This document shows positions 9,469 through 16,703 of a stretch of 64,000 nt of DNA, one piece after another. Source of the DNA: Affinirhizobium straminoryzae (lineage in GTDB: Bacteria > Pseudomonadota > Alphaproteobacteria > Rhizobiales > Rhizobiaceae); the NCBI RefSeq assembly GCF_007004135.1, contig NZ_VJMG01000021.1:62001-126000 (forward strand), in the 5' to 3' direction. The notes under the pieces are model-generated. The model did no database searches and was not told the origin of the DNA. It worked only from the letters and a program-made list of their open reading frames with translations. How positions within the stretch are numbered: position 1 is the first letter of the stretch; each line of letters begins with the position of its first letter. The position numbers and the translations under genes are program-made.

Positions 9469-9536
9469 GGCATGTCTCCTCGGTCTTGTCTCGGCGCCGC
9501 CGGGCGTCCGCTTTGGCGGGACGTCCCGTCCGGGCG

Positions 9537-10517
9537 TCAGGTATCGCGCGGGGCGGCCGCACGGGCCAGCCGGTCGTTGATCGCCTCGCCGAGCCCTTCA
9601 TCCGGAATGGCTGCCACGGCGATGCGGGCAGCCCCCGTCGCATCGGCCTGCTTCAGATAGTCGAAGAGGTGCGCGGCCGCCTCGGCAAGGTCGCCGGCAG
9701 GGCTGAGATCGAACACGGCCTTCGCCGCCTCGCTGCCCGCCACCGGCTGACCGGCAAAACGGATGAGGGCCTCCCCCGGTTCAGCGGCTGCGGCAAAAAG
9801 CCGGACGGCAGCGCCTGGCGCATAATGCGAGGCGAGCATGCCGGGCGCCTCGATGGCGCCGGAAAGGCCTTCCTGCCGCTCGACCTTGCGGCCCGTCAGC
9901 CGCTCGATGGCTTCCGCCGAAATACCGCCGGGACGCAATAGCCGCACCCGGTCGCCCTCGACCTTGACGATGGTGGATTCCACACCGACCGGTGCGCGAC
10001 CGCCATCGATGATGAGGCTGAGCTTCTCACCCAGATCTTCCGCCACGTGGCGGGCGCTGGTGGGGCTGACCTTGCCGGAGGTGTTGGCGCTGGGCGCTGC
10101 AAGTGGCCGGCCGAAGGCGGCGATGAGGTCGCTGGTAAAGCCGCGCGGCACCCGCACGCCGACGGTATCGAGGCCGGCGGTCGCGAGATCGTGGATGCCG
10201 CTTTCGGCGCGGCGCGGCAGCACCAGCGTCAGCGGCCCCGGCCAGAAGGCTTCGGCAAGGAGGCGCGATACCGGATCGAAGATCGCGTGACGCTCGGCCA
10301 TCGCCAGATCCGCCATGTGGCAGATCAGCGGGTTGAAGCGTGGCCGTCCCTTGGTCTCGTAGATGCGGGTGACGGCGGCCGGATTGGTGGCATCGGCCGC
10401 CAGCCCGTAGACGGTTTCGGTCGGGATGGCGATCGGCAAGCCTTCGCCAAGACGTGCCGAGGCCTCGGTCAGTGCAAGGGCGCGATCTGTCGCGATATCG
10501 ATGATGCGTGCTGCCAT
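9537..10517 (-). CDS. tsaC: L-threonylcarbamoyladenylate synthase (Sua5 type)
   Basis: A 326-residue protein that makes threonylcarbamoyl-AMP from threonine, bicarbonate and ATP, the first step to t6A37 in tRNAs reading ANN codons. The YrdC domain shows PTETVYGLAADA, KGRPRFNPLICH, and APSANTSGKVSPT; a C-terminal Sua5 domain follows a linker containing GMLASHYAPGA, the typical Sua5 hinge. The length matches Sua5 and not the ~190-residue stand-alone TsaC. It lies between a hypothetical gene (43-nt gap) and the FAD oxidoreductase, all minus strand, suggesting one transcript. Confidence 0.92.
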   Translation of the reverse strand: MAARIIDIATDRALALTEASARLGEGLPIAIPTETVYGLAADATNPAAVTRIYETKGRPRFNPLICHMADLAMAERHAIFDPVSRLLAEAFWPGPLTLVLPRRAESGIHDLATAGLDTVGVRVPRGFTSDLIAAFGRPLAAPSANTSGKVSPTSARHVAEDLGEKLSLIIDGGRAPVGVESTIVKVEGDRVRLLRPGGISAEAIERLTGRKVERQEGLSGAIEAPGMLASHYAPGAAVRLFAAAAEPGEALIRFAGQPVAGSEAAKAVFDLSPAGDLAEAAAHLFDYLKQADATGAARIAVAAIPDEGLGEAINDRLARAAAPRDT

Positions 10518-10560
10518 GACGGCTGCAATAGCGCCAAACGCCCGTTCTCTGCAAACGCTT

Positions 10561-11172
10561 TCAGAGCTTGCGCAGAATGGCGCGCAACGCCTCGTCCGGT
10601 GCGCCGAGGATCAGTACGTTCTTCAGCGCCTCCTGCGGATCGCTGGTGCGGAACAGGATGCCGTTGTCGCGCACCGTGCGGTTGATGCGCGCCTCGCCGG
10701 TCGGCTGCAGATCGAGGGCGACGGCGAAATACATGCGGTCGTAATCGGTGCGGATGCGTTCGAAGAACTGCTCGGCCTCGCCGATCTCGGCGAGAAAATT
10801 GCAGATGTAGAAGGACCAGTGGATCGGCGGGGTGCGTTCGAAGACGGTGCGGGCCGCGGTGACGTGGCAGTAGCCGAGATGCGGGCTTTCGGAAAGCGCC
10901 CGGCTGAAGACGATCTTCGGGAAGCGGATGGCGCGGTGCACCGCATTGATCCGCTCATGCGTCTTCTCGCCGGCCGCGGACAGCCGTCTTTCGGTACGCT
11001 CGGCCACCTCCTCATAGGTGAGATAGCGACGCTCTTCCGGCAGCCAGTCGCGCCGGTTGCGCGAAATGCGGCCGGTGCGCAGGAATTCCGAATGGGTGGC
11101 GGCCTTCGGCGGCTGGCCTGCGCCAGGCGTCGGGCGGATGTCGAAATATCTACGCTTTGCCTTGGCATCCAC
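10561..11172 (-). CDS. Conserved hypothetical protein
   Basis: A 203-residue soluble protein that I do not recognise. It begins with GTG at 11172 preceded by GGGAG and GAAG. The N-terminal third is basic (KAKRRYFDIR, RISRNRRDWLPEERRYLTYEE), and the remainder alternates charged helices with aromatic clusters (IHWSFYICNFLAEIG, YDRMYFAVALDL). No signal peptide, membrane segment or catalytic motif was seen. Codon use and GC match its neighbours, so it looks like a native gene. It is the first gene of the run with the threonylcarbamoyl-AMP synthase and FAD oxidoreductase genes. Confidence 0.7.
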   Translation of the reverse strand: MDAKAKRRYFDIRPTPGAGQPPKAATHSEFLRTGRISRNRRDWLPEERRYLTYEEVAERTERRLSAAGEKTHERINAVHRAIRFPKIVFSRALSESPHLGYCHVTAARTVFERTPPIHWSFYICNFLAEIGEAEQFFERIRTDYDRMYFAVALDLQPTGEARINRTVRDNGILFRTSDPQEALKNVLILGAPDEALRAILRKL

Positions 11173-11625
11173 GGTTCTTCACTCCCTCGAGACGGGGAGA
11201 AGGATAAAGGCGGATGCTTGACGCAGGCTTGCGGTTGCGCAAGCGGGTGGCTGTTCCATTTGCGCCGCAAACGGGTCGCTTCCGCCGCCGGTTTCCCTCG
11301 CCAATCACCTGCTTTTGCAGGGAGAATGCCCGTGTGACCGGCTTGCGACATGTCGCGTTTTTGTCGTCAATGCGGAAAAGCATGTCGCATTGCACCCTGT
11401 AGGTCGGCGAAGGCCTCCGCTATAGATGAAACACTCGAGGCTTCGCCCCTTCCCACGGCGGAGACCTGGGAGGTCGCACAGGCAAAATGCCGGCACCTTC
11501 CGCCTCAGACCAGCCCGAGTGACAGTGTGACCCATCGCGGTGGGTGACAGTAGCGGACCGCAGGGCTCGGTGGCCGGCGGCCTGTCCGCGTGCCGTCGCA
11601 TCGCCGCCATCGACAGGAACCGAAG
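11173..11625. other. Long divergent intergenic region upstream of the Rieske oxygenase
   Basis: 453 bases without a convincing gene. It separates a minus-strand hypothetical from the plus-strand oxygenase. It holds a 12-bp perfect palindrome GCGACATGTCGC (11345-11356) and spaced TGTCGY repeats listed separately. Short frames inside it lack ribosome binding sites and family resemblance. Confidence 0.6.
11345..11391 (+). promoter_or_regulatory. Candidate regulator site: three spaced TGTCGY repeats
   Basis: TGTCGC occurs at 11351-11356 and 11383-11388 and TGTCGT at 11362-11367. The start-to-start distances are 11 and 21 bp, one and two helical turns, as expected when a regulator of the AraC type binds one face of DNA. 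The first repeat is half of the perfect palindrome GCGACATGTCGC, and the last is half of an AATGCG/CGCATT inverted repeat. The site is 240 bp upstream of the oxygenase start. No regulator gene is adjacent. Confidence 0.4.
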
Positions 11626-12870
11626 ATGGACATTCGCAATACGGTGCTGCGGCAACTGAAGAACCAGCGTCCCGGCTACAGCCTGGAGCAGCCCTTCTAC
11701 ATCGACGCCGATTATTTCAAGCTGGACCTCGAAATGATCTGGTATCGCGACTGGCTGTTCATCGGTCATGATTGCGAAATCCCGCGCGCCGGCAATTACG
11801 TCACGGTGCAGATCGGCGACTACCCTGTTGTCATCGTGCGCGGCCGCGACAAGCTGATCCGCGCCTTCCACAACACCTGCCGGCATCGCGGCCACCGCGT
11901 CTGCACGCAGGAGAAGGGCGCGTCGGCCAAGCTCGTCTGTCCCTACCACCAGTGGACCTATGACCTCGACGGCTCGCTGGTCTTTGCCCGCCAGATGGGC
12001 GAGGACTTCGACAAGTCCGAATTCGGCATGAAACCCGTCCATTGCGAAACCGTCGGCGGCTATATCTTCATCTGCCTTGCCAACGAGGCGCCGGACTTTG
12101 CGCCGGTGCGGGCCACGATCGAGCCCTACATGGCGCCGCATCGCCTGTGGGAGGCCAAGGTCGCCCATAAGAACACCATCATCGAGAAGGGCAACTGGAA
12201 GCTCGTCTGGGAAAACAACCGCGAATGCTACCACTGCGCCGGCAACCATCCGGAACTCTGCCGCACCTATCCGGAAGCGCCGACGGCGACCGGCGTGCAG
12301 GGGGCTGCCGATGATCCGTTCATTTCCGAGCACTGGGAGCGCTGCGAGGGCGCCGGCCTGCCGAGCAGTTTCAACATGCACCAGAGCGGCCAGTTCCGTG
12401 TCGCGCGCATGCCGCTGATCCAGGATGCCGAAAGCTACACCATGTCCGGCCAGCGCGCCGTCAAGCGGCCGCTCTCGGACGACGTGAAGATCAGCCATAT
12501 CGGCACCATGCTGTTGTTCCACTATCCCACCACCTGGAACCACATGCTGGGCGACCATGCGATCTCCTTCCGCGTGCTGCCGATCTCGGCGGAGGAAACC
12601 GCTGTCACCACCACCTGGCTGGTGCACAAGGATGCGGTCGAGGGCGTCGATTACGACCTCGAGGAACTGACGCATGTGTGGAACATGACCAACGACCAGG
12701 ACCGCTCGATCGTCGAGGAAAATGCCTTCGGCATCCGCTCGCCCGCCTATGAGCCCGGCCCCTATTCGCCCGATCACGAAGGCGGTGTCATGCAGTTCGT
12801 GGAGTGGTACACCAACTTCATGCTGAACCGCCTGCAGGGCGATCAGGCGCGGCTTCACGCCGTCGCCTGA
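11626..12870 (+). CDS. gbcA: Rieske oxygenase alpha subunit, glycine-betaine/stachydrine demethylase type
   Basis: A 414-residue aromatic-ring-hydroxylating-type oxygenase. The Rieske [2Fe-2S] ligands are C85-x-H87 (CRHRGH) and C105-x2-H108 (CPYHQW). The mononuclear iron site is seen as E200-x2-H203-x4-H208 in NNRECYHCAGNH, with Glu at the bridging position where aromatic dioxygenases have Asp; this is typical of enzymes acting on quaternary amines. The family oxidatively N-demethylates glycine betaine to dimethylglycine. The reductase gene follows 48 nt downstream. The ATG at 11626 has AGGAA upstream. Stachydrine or carnitine remain possible substrates. Confidence 0.82.
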   Translation: MDIRNTVLRQLKNQRPGYSLEQPFYIDADYFKLDLEMIWYRDWLFIGHDCEIPRAGNYVTVQIGDYPVVIVRGRDKLIRAFHNTCRHRGHRVCTQEKGASAKLVCPYHQWTYDLDGSLVFARQMGEDFDKSEFGMKPVHCETVGGYIFICLANEAPDFAPVRATIEPYMAPHRLWEAKVAHKNTIIEKGNWKLVWENNRECYHCAGNHPELCRTYPEAPTATGVQGAADDPFISEHWERCEGAGLPSSFNMHQSGQFRVARMPLIQDAESYTMSGQRAVKRPLSDDVKISHIGTMLLFHYPTTWNHMLGDHAISFRVLPISAEETAVTTTWLVHKDAVEGVDYDLEELTHVWNMTNDQDRSIVEENAFGIRSPAYEPGPYSPDHEGGVMQFVEWYTNFMLNRLQGDQARLHAVA

Positions 12871-12918
12871 TCCGGGTGAGAGGGCAAGAGGGGACTTGAG
12901 CGGGGAATTGAGAGCGCA

Positions 12919-13998
12919 ATGAGCATGGCCGTGACCTACCAGCATGTCGACCAGTTGCAGCCGTGGAGCGACCGGCTGCACCGGCTCGAATGCACCTCCG
13001 TGACGCTGGAGGCACCCGACGTGATGACCTTCACGTTCAAGGCGGAGAAGCCGGCCTGGTTCCGCTATCTGCCCGGCCAGTTCGTCACGCTGGAAATCCC
13101 GGTCGGCCCGGAGCCGGTGATGCGCACCTATACGCTCTCCTCCAGCCCCTCGCGCCCTTACGCGCTCGCGGTCACGGTGAAGGCGCAGAAGGACAGCATC
13201 GGCACCCGCTGGCTGTTCGAGAACTTCAAGCCCGGCATGTCGATCCGCGCCTATGGCCCGCTCGGCGACTTCTCCTATGTGAAACATCCGGGCGAGAAGT
13301 ACCTGTTCATTTCGGCCGGATCCGGCATCACGCCGATGATGTCGATGACGCGTGACATGGCCGATCGCGCGCCGCTCTCCGACATCGTCTTCATCAACTG
13401 CGCCCGCTCGCCCTCGGAGATCATCTTCCGCCACGAGCTGGAAAACCTGTCGCGGCTGATGCCGAAACTGAACCTCGGCTTCGTCGTCGAACATTGCGGC
13501 CGCGCCGAGCCCTGGCATGGCCTGCGCGGGTTTGTCGACCGGGCGAAGATCTCGCTGCTCGCGCCGGATTTCCTCGACCGCACCATCTTCTGCTGCGGGC
13601 CGGAGCCCTTCATGGCGGCGGTGCGCTCGGCGCTGGAAGGCGCCGGTTTCGACATGAGGCGCTATCACCAGGAAAGCTTCCAGCCGGCGGTGCAGACCGT
13701 GGAGCCGGAGGCGGCCGCCCTTGCCGAGGGCGAGGCGCCGGCGATCATCTCCTTTGCGCTGGCCGGCAAGCAGGCGGCCTGCAAACCGGGCGAGACGGTG
13801 CTGATGACGGCGCGTGCCAACGGCATCCGCATTGGCGCCGCGTGCGAATCCGGCCTCTGCGGCACCTGCCGCGTGATGATGCTGTCCGGTGCCGTGGATA
13901 TGAACCACAATGGCGGCATTCTCGACGAGGAGATCGAGGAGGGCTATATTCTGGCCTGCTGCTCGCGGCCGAAGGGCGATATCGAGATCGAGGTCTGA
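12919..13998 (+). CDS. gbcB: Oxygenase reductase: FAD/NAD(P) ferredoxin reductase with C-terminal 2Fe-2S domain
   Basis: A 359-residue electron-transfer partner of the preceding Rieske oxygenase. The FAD-binding segment is MRTYTLSSSPS, the NAD(P)-binding segment is FISAGSGITPMMSM, and the conserved CCGPEPFM follows. The C-terminal ~85 residues form a plant-type ferredoxin with ACESGLCGTCR and the final cysteine in ILACCSRP. Electrons run from NAD(P)H through FAD and this cluster to the Rieske centre of GbcA. Domain order (reductase then ferredoxin) matches the GbcB/hybrid-cluster type. Start ATG at 12919 follows GGGGAATTGAGAG. Confidence 0.85.
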   Translation: MSMAVTYQHVDQLQPWSDRLHRLECTSVTLEAPDVMTFTFKAEKPAWFRYLPGQFVTLEIPVGPEPVMRTYTLSSSPSRPYALAVTVKAQKDSIGTRWLFENFKPGMSIRAYGPLGDFSYVKHPGEKYLFISAGSGITPMMSMTRDMADRAPLSDIVFINCARSPSEIIFRHELENLSRLMPKLNLGFVVEHCGRAEPWHGLRGFVDRAKISLLAPDFLDRTIFCCGPEPFMAAVRSALEGAGFDMRRYHQESFQPAVQTVEPEAAALAEGEAPAIISFALAGKQAACKPGETVLMTARANGIRIGAACESGLCGTCRVMMLSGAVDMNHNGGILDEEIEEGYILACCSRPKGDIEIEV

Positions 13999-14122
13999 CG
14001 GCATCAGGCGTGAGATTGCCTGACATGTGTTTCGCTCTTGTACCACACGGGGTTGTGACGGAACCACGGGCCGCTGTCCTGCGTTTCCCGGTTCACAAAC
14101 GACAAGAGGAAACACATCCGAG

Positions 14123-14641
14123 ATGAGGAAGAAATTCGCCATCCTGGCAACGGCCTTCACCGTTGCCGTTGCAGCCCTCTCGCCGGCGGGCGCGATGCCG
14201 CTTCCGCCCGTGGCTGCGCCGGCTCATGCCGAACTGCCGGTGGTGCAGGCCCAGGTCCTGTTCCGTGACCGCGAGGATCCGCGCTATCGGCTGCATCGCT
14301 GGGGCAATGACCGTCCGAACCTTCGCCAGTTGCCGCCACGCGTGTATCGTGCGGAACGCCCGGGCTATATGAACGGCTATCGCGGCTATCGCGAACGTCG
14401 CCCGGGCTATCGCTATCAGGATGGCTTCTGGTTCCCGCTCGCCGCCTTTGCGGCCGGGGCCATTACCGGGGGTGCCCTCCAGCAGATGCGGCCGATCACG
14501 CCGGATCGCGTGCGGCCGGGTCGCTATTCGCAGAGTCATTATGCCTGGTGCGAGCAGCGCTACAAGACATACCGCGCGTTCGACAACACCTATGTCGCCA
14601 ACAGCTATGGTGAACGTCGCCTCTGCAATTCGCCCTATTGA
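14123..14641 (+). CDS. BA14K family secreted protein, copy 1
   Basis: A 172-residue exported protein starting at ATG 14123 with a signal peptide (MRKKFAILATAFTVAVAALS to AGA). A basic, Tyr/Arg-rich middle (RRPGYRYQDG) is followed by a Gly/Ala hydrophobic segment ([14 protein letters not shown]) and the BA14K domain: YAWCEQRYKTYRAFDNTYV ending in CNSPY. BA14K proteins, first described from Brucella, are lectin-like/immunoreactive membrane proteins common in Rhizobiales. A second copy follows 170 nt downstream, suggesting duplication. Confidence 0.85.
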   Translation: MRKKFAILATAFTVAVAALSPAGAMPLPPVAAPAHAELPVVQAQVLFRDREDPRYRLHRWGNDRPNLRQLPPRVYRAERPGYMNGYRGYRERRPGYRYQDGFWFPLAAFAAGAITGGALQQMRPITPDRVRPGRYSQSHYAWCEQRYKTYRAFDNTYVANSYGERRLCNSPY

Positions 14642-14649
14642 TGTGTTTG

Positions 14650-14675
14650 CCGGAGGCCTGCCTGCGGGCCTCCGG
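14650..14675 (+). terminator. Stem-loop after first BA14K gene
   Basis: Inverted repeat CCGGAGGCC (14650-14658) / GGCCTCCGG (14667-14675) just downstream of the stop codon. The T-run is poor, so it may terminate weakly or protect the 3' end. Confidence 0.5.
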
Positions 14676-14814
14676 TACCTGTTGCCGGATGAACGGGTCG
14701 TTAATGACCGGTTCAGGTGACTAATCCTAGATTGCCTTCATCGTCTGCGCTGCACGAGCCGGTTTCATTCCGGCCGAGGCTCAGACCCCCAACTGTCGGG
14801 AATGGAGATTGATC

Positions 14815-15306
14815 ATGAACAGTCTGATGAAAAAGCTGACCATTGCCGGCCTCTCCGTATCGATGATGGCCGTGTCCGTCTTGCCGTCGCAGGCCATGCC
14901 GCTGGTGCCGGCGCCTGCCGCCTCCACCGGGACGGTGGAAGGCCAGCCGATCCAGGTGCAGTACCGCGACGACTATCGCTACTGGCGCCACGACGATCGT
15001 CGCTGGGACCGCCGCTGGGATCGCCGCGATTATCGGGATGATCGCTATGGCCGCTATGAGCGCCGCCATCACCGCTCCAGCAATGCCTGGGTGCCGTTGG
15101 CAGCCTTTGCCGCCGGTGCACTGATTGCCGGCGCCGCCGCCTCGCAGCCGCGCCATGTGGCGCCTGCAGCCCCCGGCATTCCGTCCGGCGTCAATCCGCG
15201 CCATTTCGAATGGTGCTCGGCGCGCTACCGCTCCTATGACGCCTATTCGAACACGTTCCAGCCCTATGAAGGGCCGCGCCAGGCCTGCTACTCACCTTAC
15301 TACTGA
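14815..15306 (+). CDS. BA14K family secreted protein, copy 2
   Basis: A 163-residue exported protein with signal peptide ending near LPSQAMP. It has an Asp/Arg/Trp-rich low-complexity segment ([20 protein letters not shown]), the hydrophobic [14 protein letters not shown] segment, and a C-terminal BA14K domain ([18 protein letters not shown], ending CYSPYY). The layout is the same as the copy just upstream. ATG at 14815 was chosen because GGAG lies 7 nt upstream; an in-frame TTG at 14809 is less likely. A terminator follows. Confidence 0.85.
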   Translation: MNSLMKKLTIAGLSVSMMAVSVLPSQAMPLVPAPAASTGTVEGQPIQVQYRDDYRYWRHDDRRWDRRWDRRDYRDDRYGRYERRHHRSSNAWVPLAAFAAGALIAGAAASQPRHVAPAAPGIPSGVNPRHFEWCSARYRSYDAYSNTFQPYEGPRQACYSPYY

Positions 15307-15336
15307 GCAGCTGGCCGACAATCGATCGACAGGAAG

Positions 15337-15365
15337 GGCCGTCCGGAAACTCCGGGCGGCCTTTT
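15337..15365 (+). terminator. Rho-independent terminator after second BA14K gene
   Basis: GGCCGTCCGG (15337-15346) pairs with CCGGGCGGCC (15352-15361) with one mismatch, and TTTT follows. Confidence 0.8.
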
Positions 15366-15379
15366 CCTTCAAGGCAATG

Positions 15380-16378
15380 TCAGAGAATGCCGGCGCGTCG
15401 CAGCAGCCACCAGGCGCCGCCGACCGACAGCGTCATCAGGCCGAAGGCGTAGAAGGTGCCGTGCTCGGCATGCGCGAAGGGCAGGGCTTCCGTGTTCATG
15501 CCGAAGAAGCCGGTCACCAGCGAAGGCGGCAGCAGGAAGGCCGTCATCAGCGAGAGAATGTAGAGGTGGCGGTTCGTCTCCGAGGAGAGCTTGGAGTCGA
15601 TTTCTTCATGCAGCAGGCGGGCCCGGTCCTGCAGGGCATAGACATCGTGGTCGACGGCCTCGAGCCGGCTGGTCAGGCGGCCGGAGACATCGTGAAAGCC
15701 CTCCGGCATCTCGTCCTCGTCGGCGGCGGCGGCACGGCGGAACAGGGTCAGCACCGTGCGCAGATGGCGATGCAGGCGCACCACCGTGCGGCGCATCGGT
15801 GCCAGCCGCCGCCGCTCGTCCTGCGTGGTGGCGCCATAGACCACATCCTCGATCTGGTTCAGCTCGTCGGTCAGCTCGATGACGAGCGAGATCAGCGTGC
15901 GCTGGAATTCGGCGACGATCAGTTCGAAGATGTCGATCGGCTGGCGATAGCGGGACGGGTTCTTTTCCACCGCCGCACGCACCCGGTCGATGGAGCGCAG
16001 CGGCTGCAGCCGGGTGGTGACCAGGATATTGTCGCAGACGGCGAAATGCAGCCAGCCGATGTCGCGCGTTTCCTCATCGAACTCGCGCTGGAAATCCACC
16101 AGCGTGCCGTAGATCATGCCGTCTTCCAGCGTGATCGAGGCATGCGTTTCATGCGTCGTCAGCGCGGTGATGACCTGCGGCGGCAGCTGCGAGAATTCCT
16201 CGAGAAAGGCGCCCACCCGCTGGTCGGCAAGGTTGAGGTGCAGCCAGCGGAAGCCCGTCTGCAAGTCGCCCAGATCCTCGCGCGTCGCATCCGGGGGAAG
16301 GCGCCGGCAGGACCGGTTGTCACTGTCGAAATCATAGGCCCAGACGAGGCCCGGAATGGACTGGACGATGGATAGCAT
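15380..16378 (-). CDS. CorA/ZntB-type divalent cation transporter
   Basis: A 332-residue inner-membrane transporter. A long charged cytoplasmic N-terminal domain is followed by two C-terminal membrane helices; the first ends in the family signature GFFGMN. Family members move Mg2+, Co2+ or Zn2+. The lack of the YGMN form used by classical CorA and the loop NTEALPF suggest the ZntB-like branch, which does not settle direction or ion. ATG at 16378 has AAGGAG 7 nt upstream; the frame remains open further upstream but that part looks non-coding. It ends close to the BA14K terminator and is divergent from the acyl-CoA dehydrogenase gene. Confidence 0.85.
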   Translation of the reverse strand: MLSIVQSIPGLVWAYDFDSDNRSCRRLPPDATREDLGDLQTGFRWLHLNLADQRVGAFLEEFSQLPPQVITALTTHETHASITLEDGMIYGTLVDFQREFDEETRDIGWLHFAVCDNILVTTRLQPLRSIDRVRAAVEKNPSRYRQPIDIFELIVAEFQRTLISLVIELTDELNQIEDVVYGATTQDERRRLAPMRRTVVRLHRHLRTVLTLFRRAAAADEDEMPEGFHDVSGRLTSRLEAVDHDVYALQDRARLLHEEIDSKLSSETNRHLYILSLMTAFLLPPSLVTGFFGMNTEALPFAHAEHGTFYAFGLMTLSVGGAWWLLRRAGIL

Positions 16379-16703
16379 GTCAGGCTCCTTCGCGGCTGCG
16401 GCGTCTCTTTCCGATGCCGGGCGCTCAAGGCCTCCCGTACGCGCCGGGCCGTTGCCGCGCCGGCGCGGACAGGCAAGCGGTAGCGATCTTTGCCGTTCCG
16501 ACGCATCAGAATTCGTTTCTACCGGCACTCTGCCACACCAACATGATGGCGCACGTTGCAAGGCTGCGACAGGAGGGCGCGCGCATGCAAAACATTTGAC
16601 GTTTACGTAAAAATCAATTAGCCGAAAAGGGAAGCATCAGGGCAGGAGCGGCGCCACGAGGAGGTGGTGTTTCTGTCCGTCACGACCTTTTGGAGGAGAT
16701 CGG
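16379..16703. other. Divergent intergenic region with candidate operator
   Basis: 325 bases between the CorA-type gene and the acyl-CoA dehydrogenase gene. The right half turns A/T rich and holds the inverted repeat described separately at 16596-16611. No gene was recognised. Confidence 0.6.
16596..16611 (+). promoter_or_regulatory. LiuR-like operator upstream of acyl-CoA dehydrogenase
   Basis: TTGACGTTTACGTAAA is an inverted repeat TTKACGT-nn-ACGTMAA with a single mismatch. From memory it resembles the site of LiuR, the MerR-family regulator of branched-chain amino acid and acyl-CoA breakdown in proteobacteria. It lies 92 bp before the acyl-CoA dehydrogenase start in an A/T-rich tract suited to a promoter. 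Confidence 0.5.

Noticed and set aside
11305-14160. 951-codon minus-strand open frame
   Set aside because: It runs antisense to the Rieske oxygenase and reductase genes, whose cofactor motifs are intact. High-GC codon bias leaves such antisense frames open; no family resemblance was seen.
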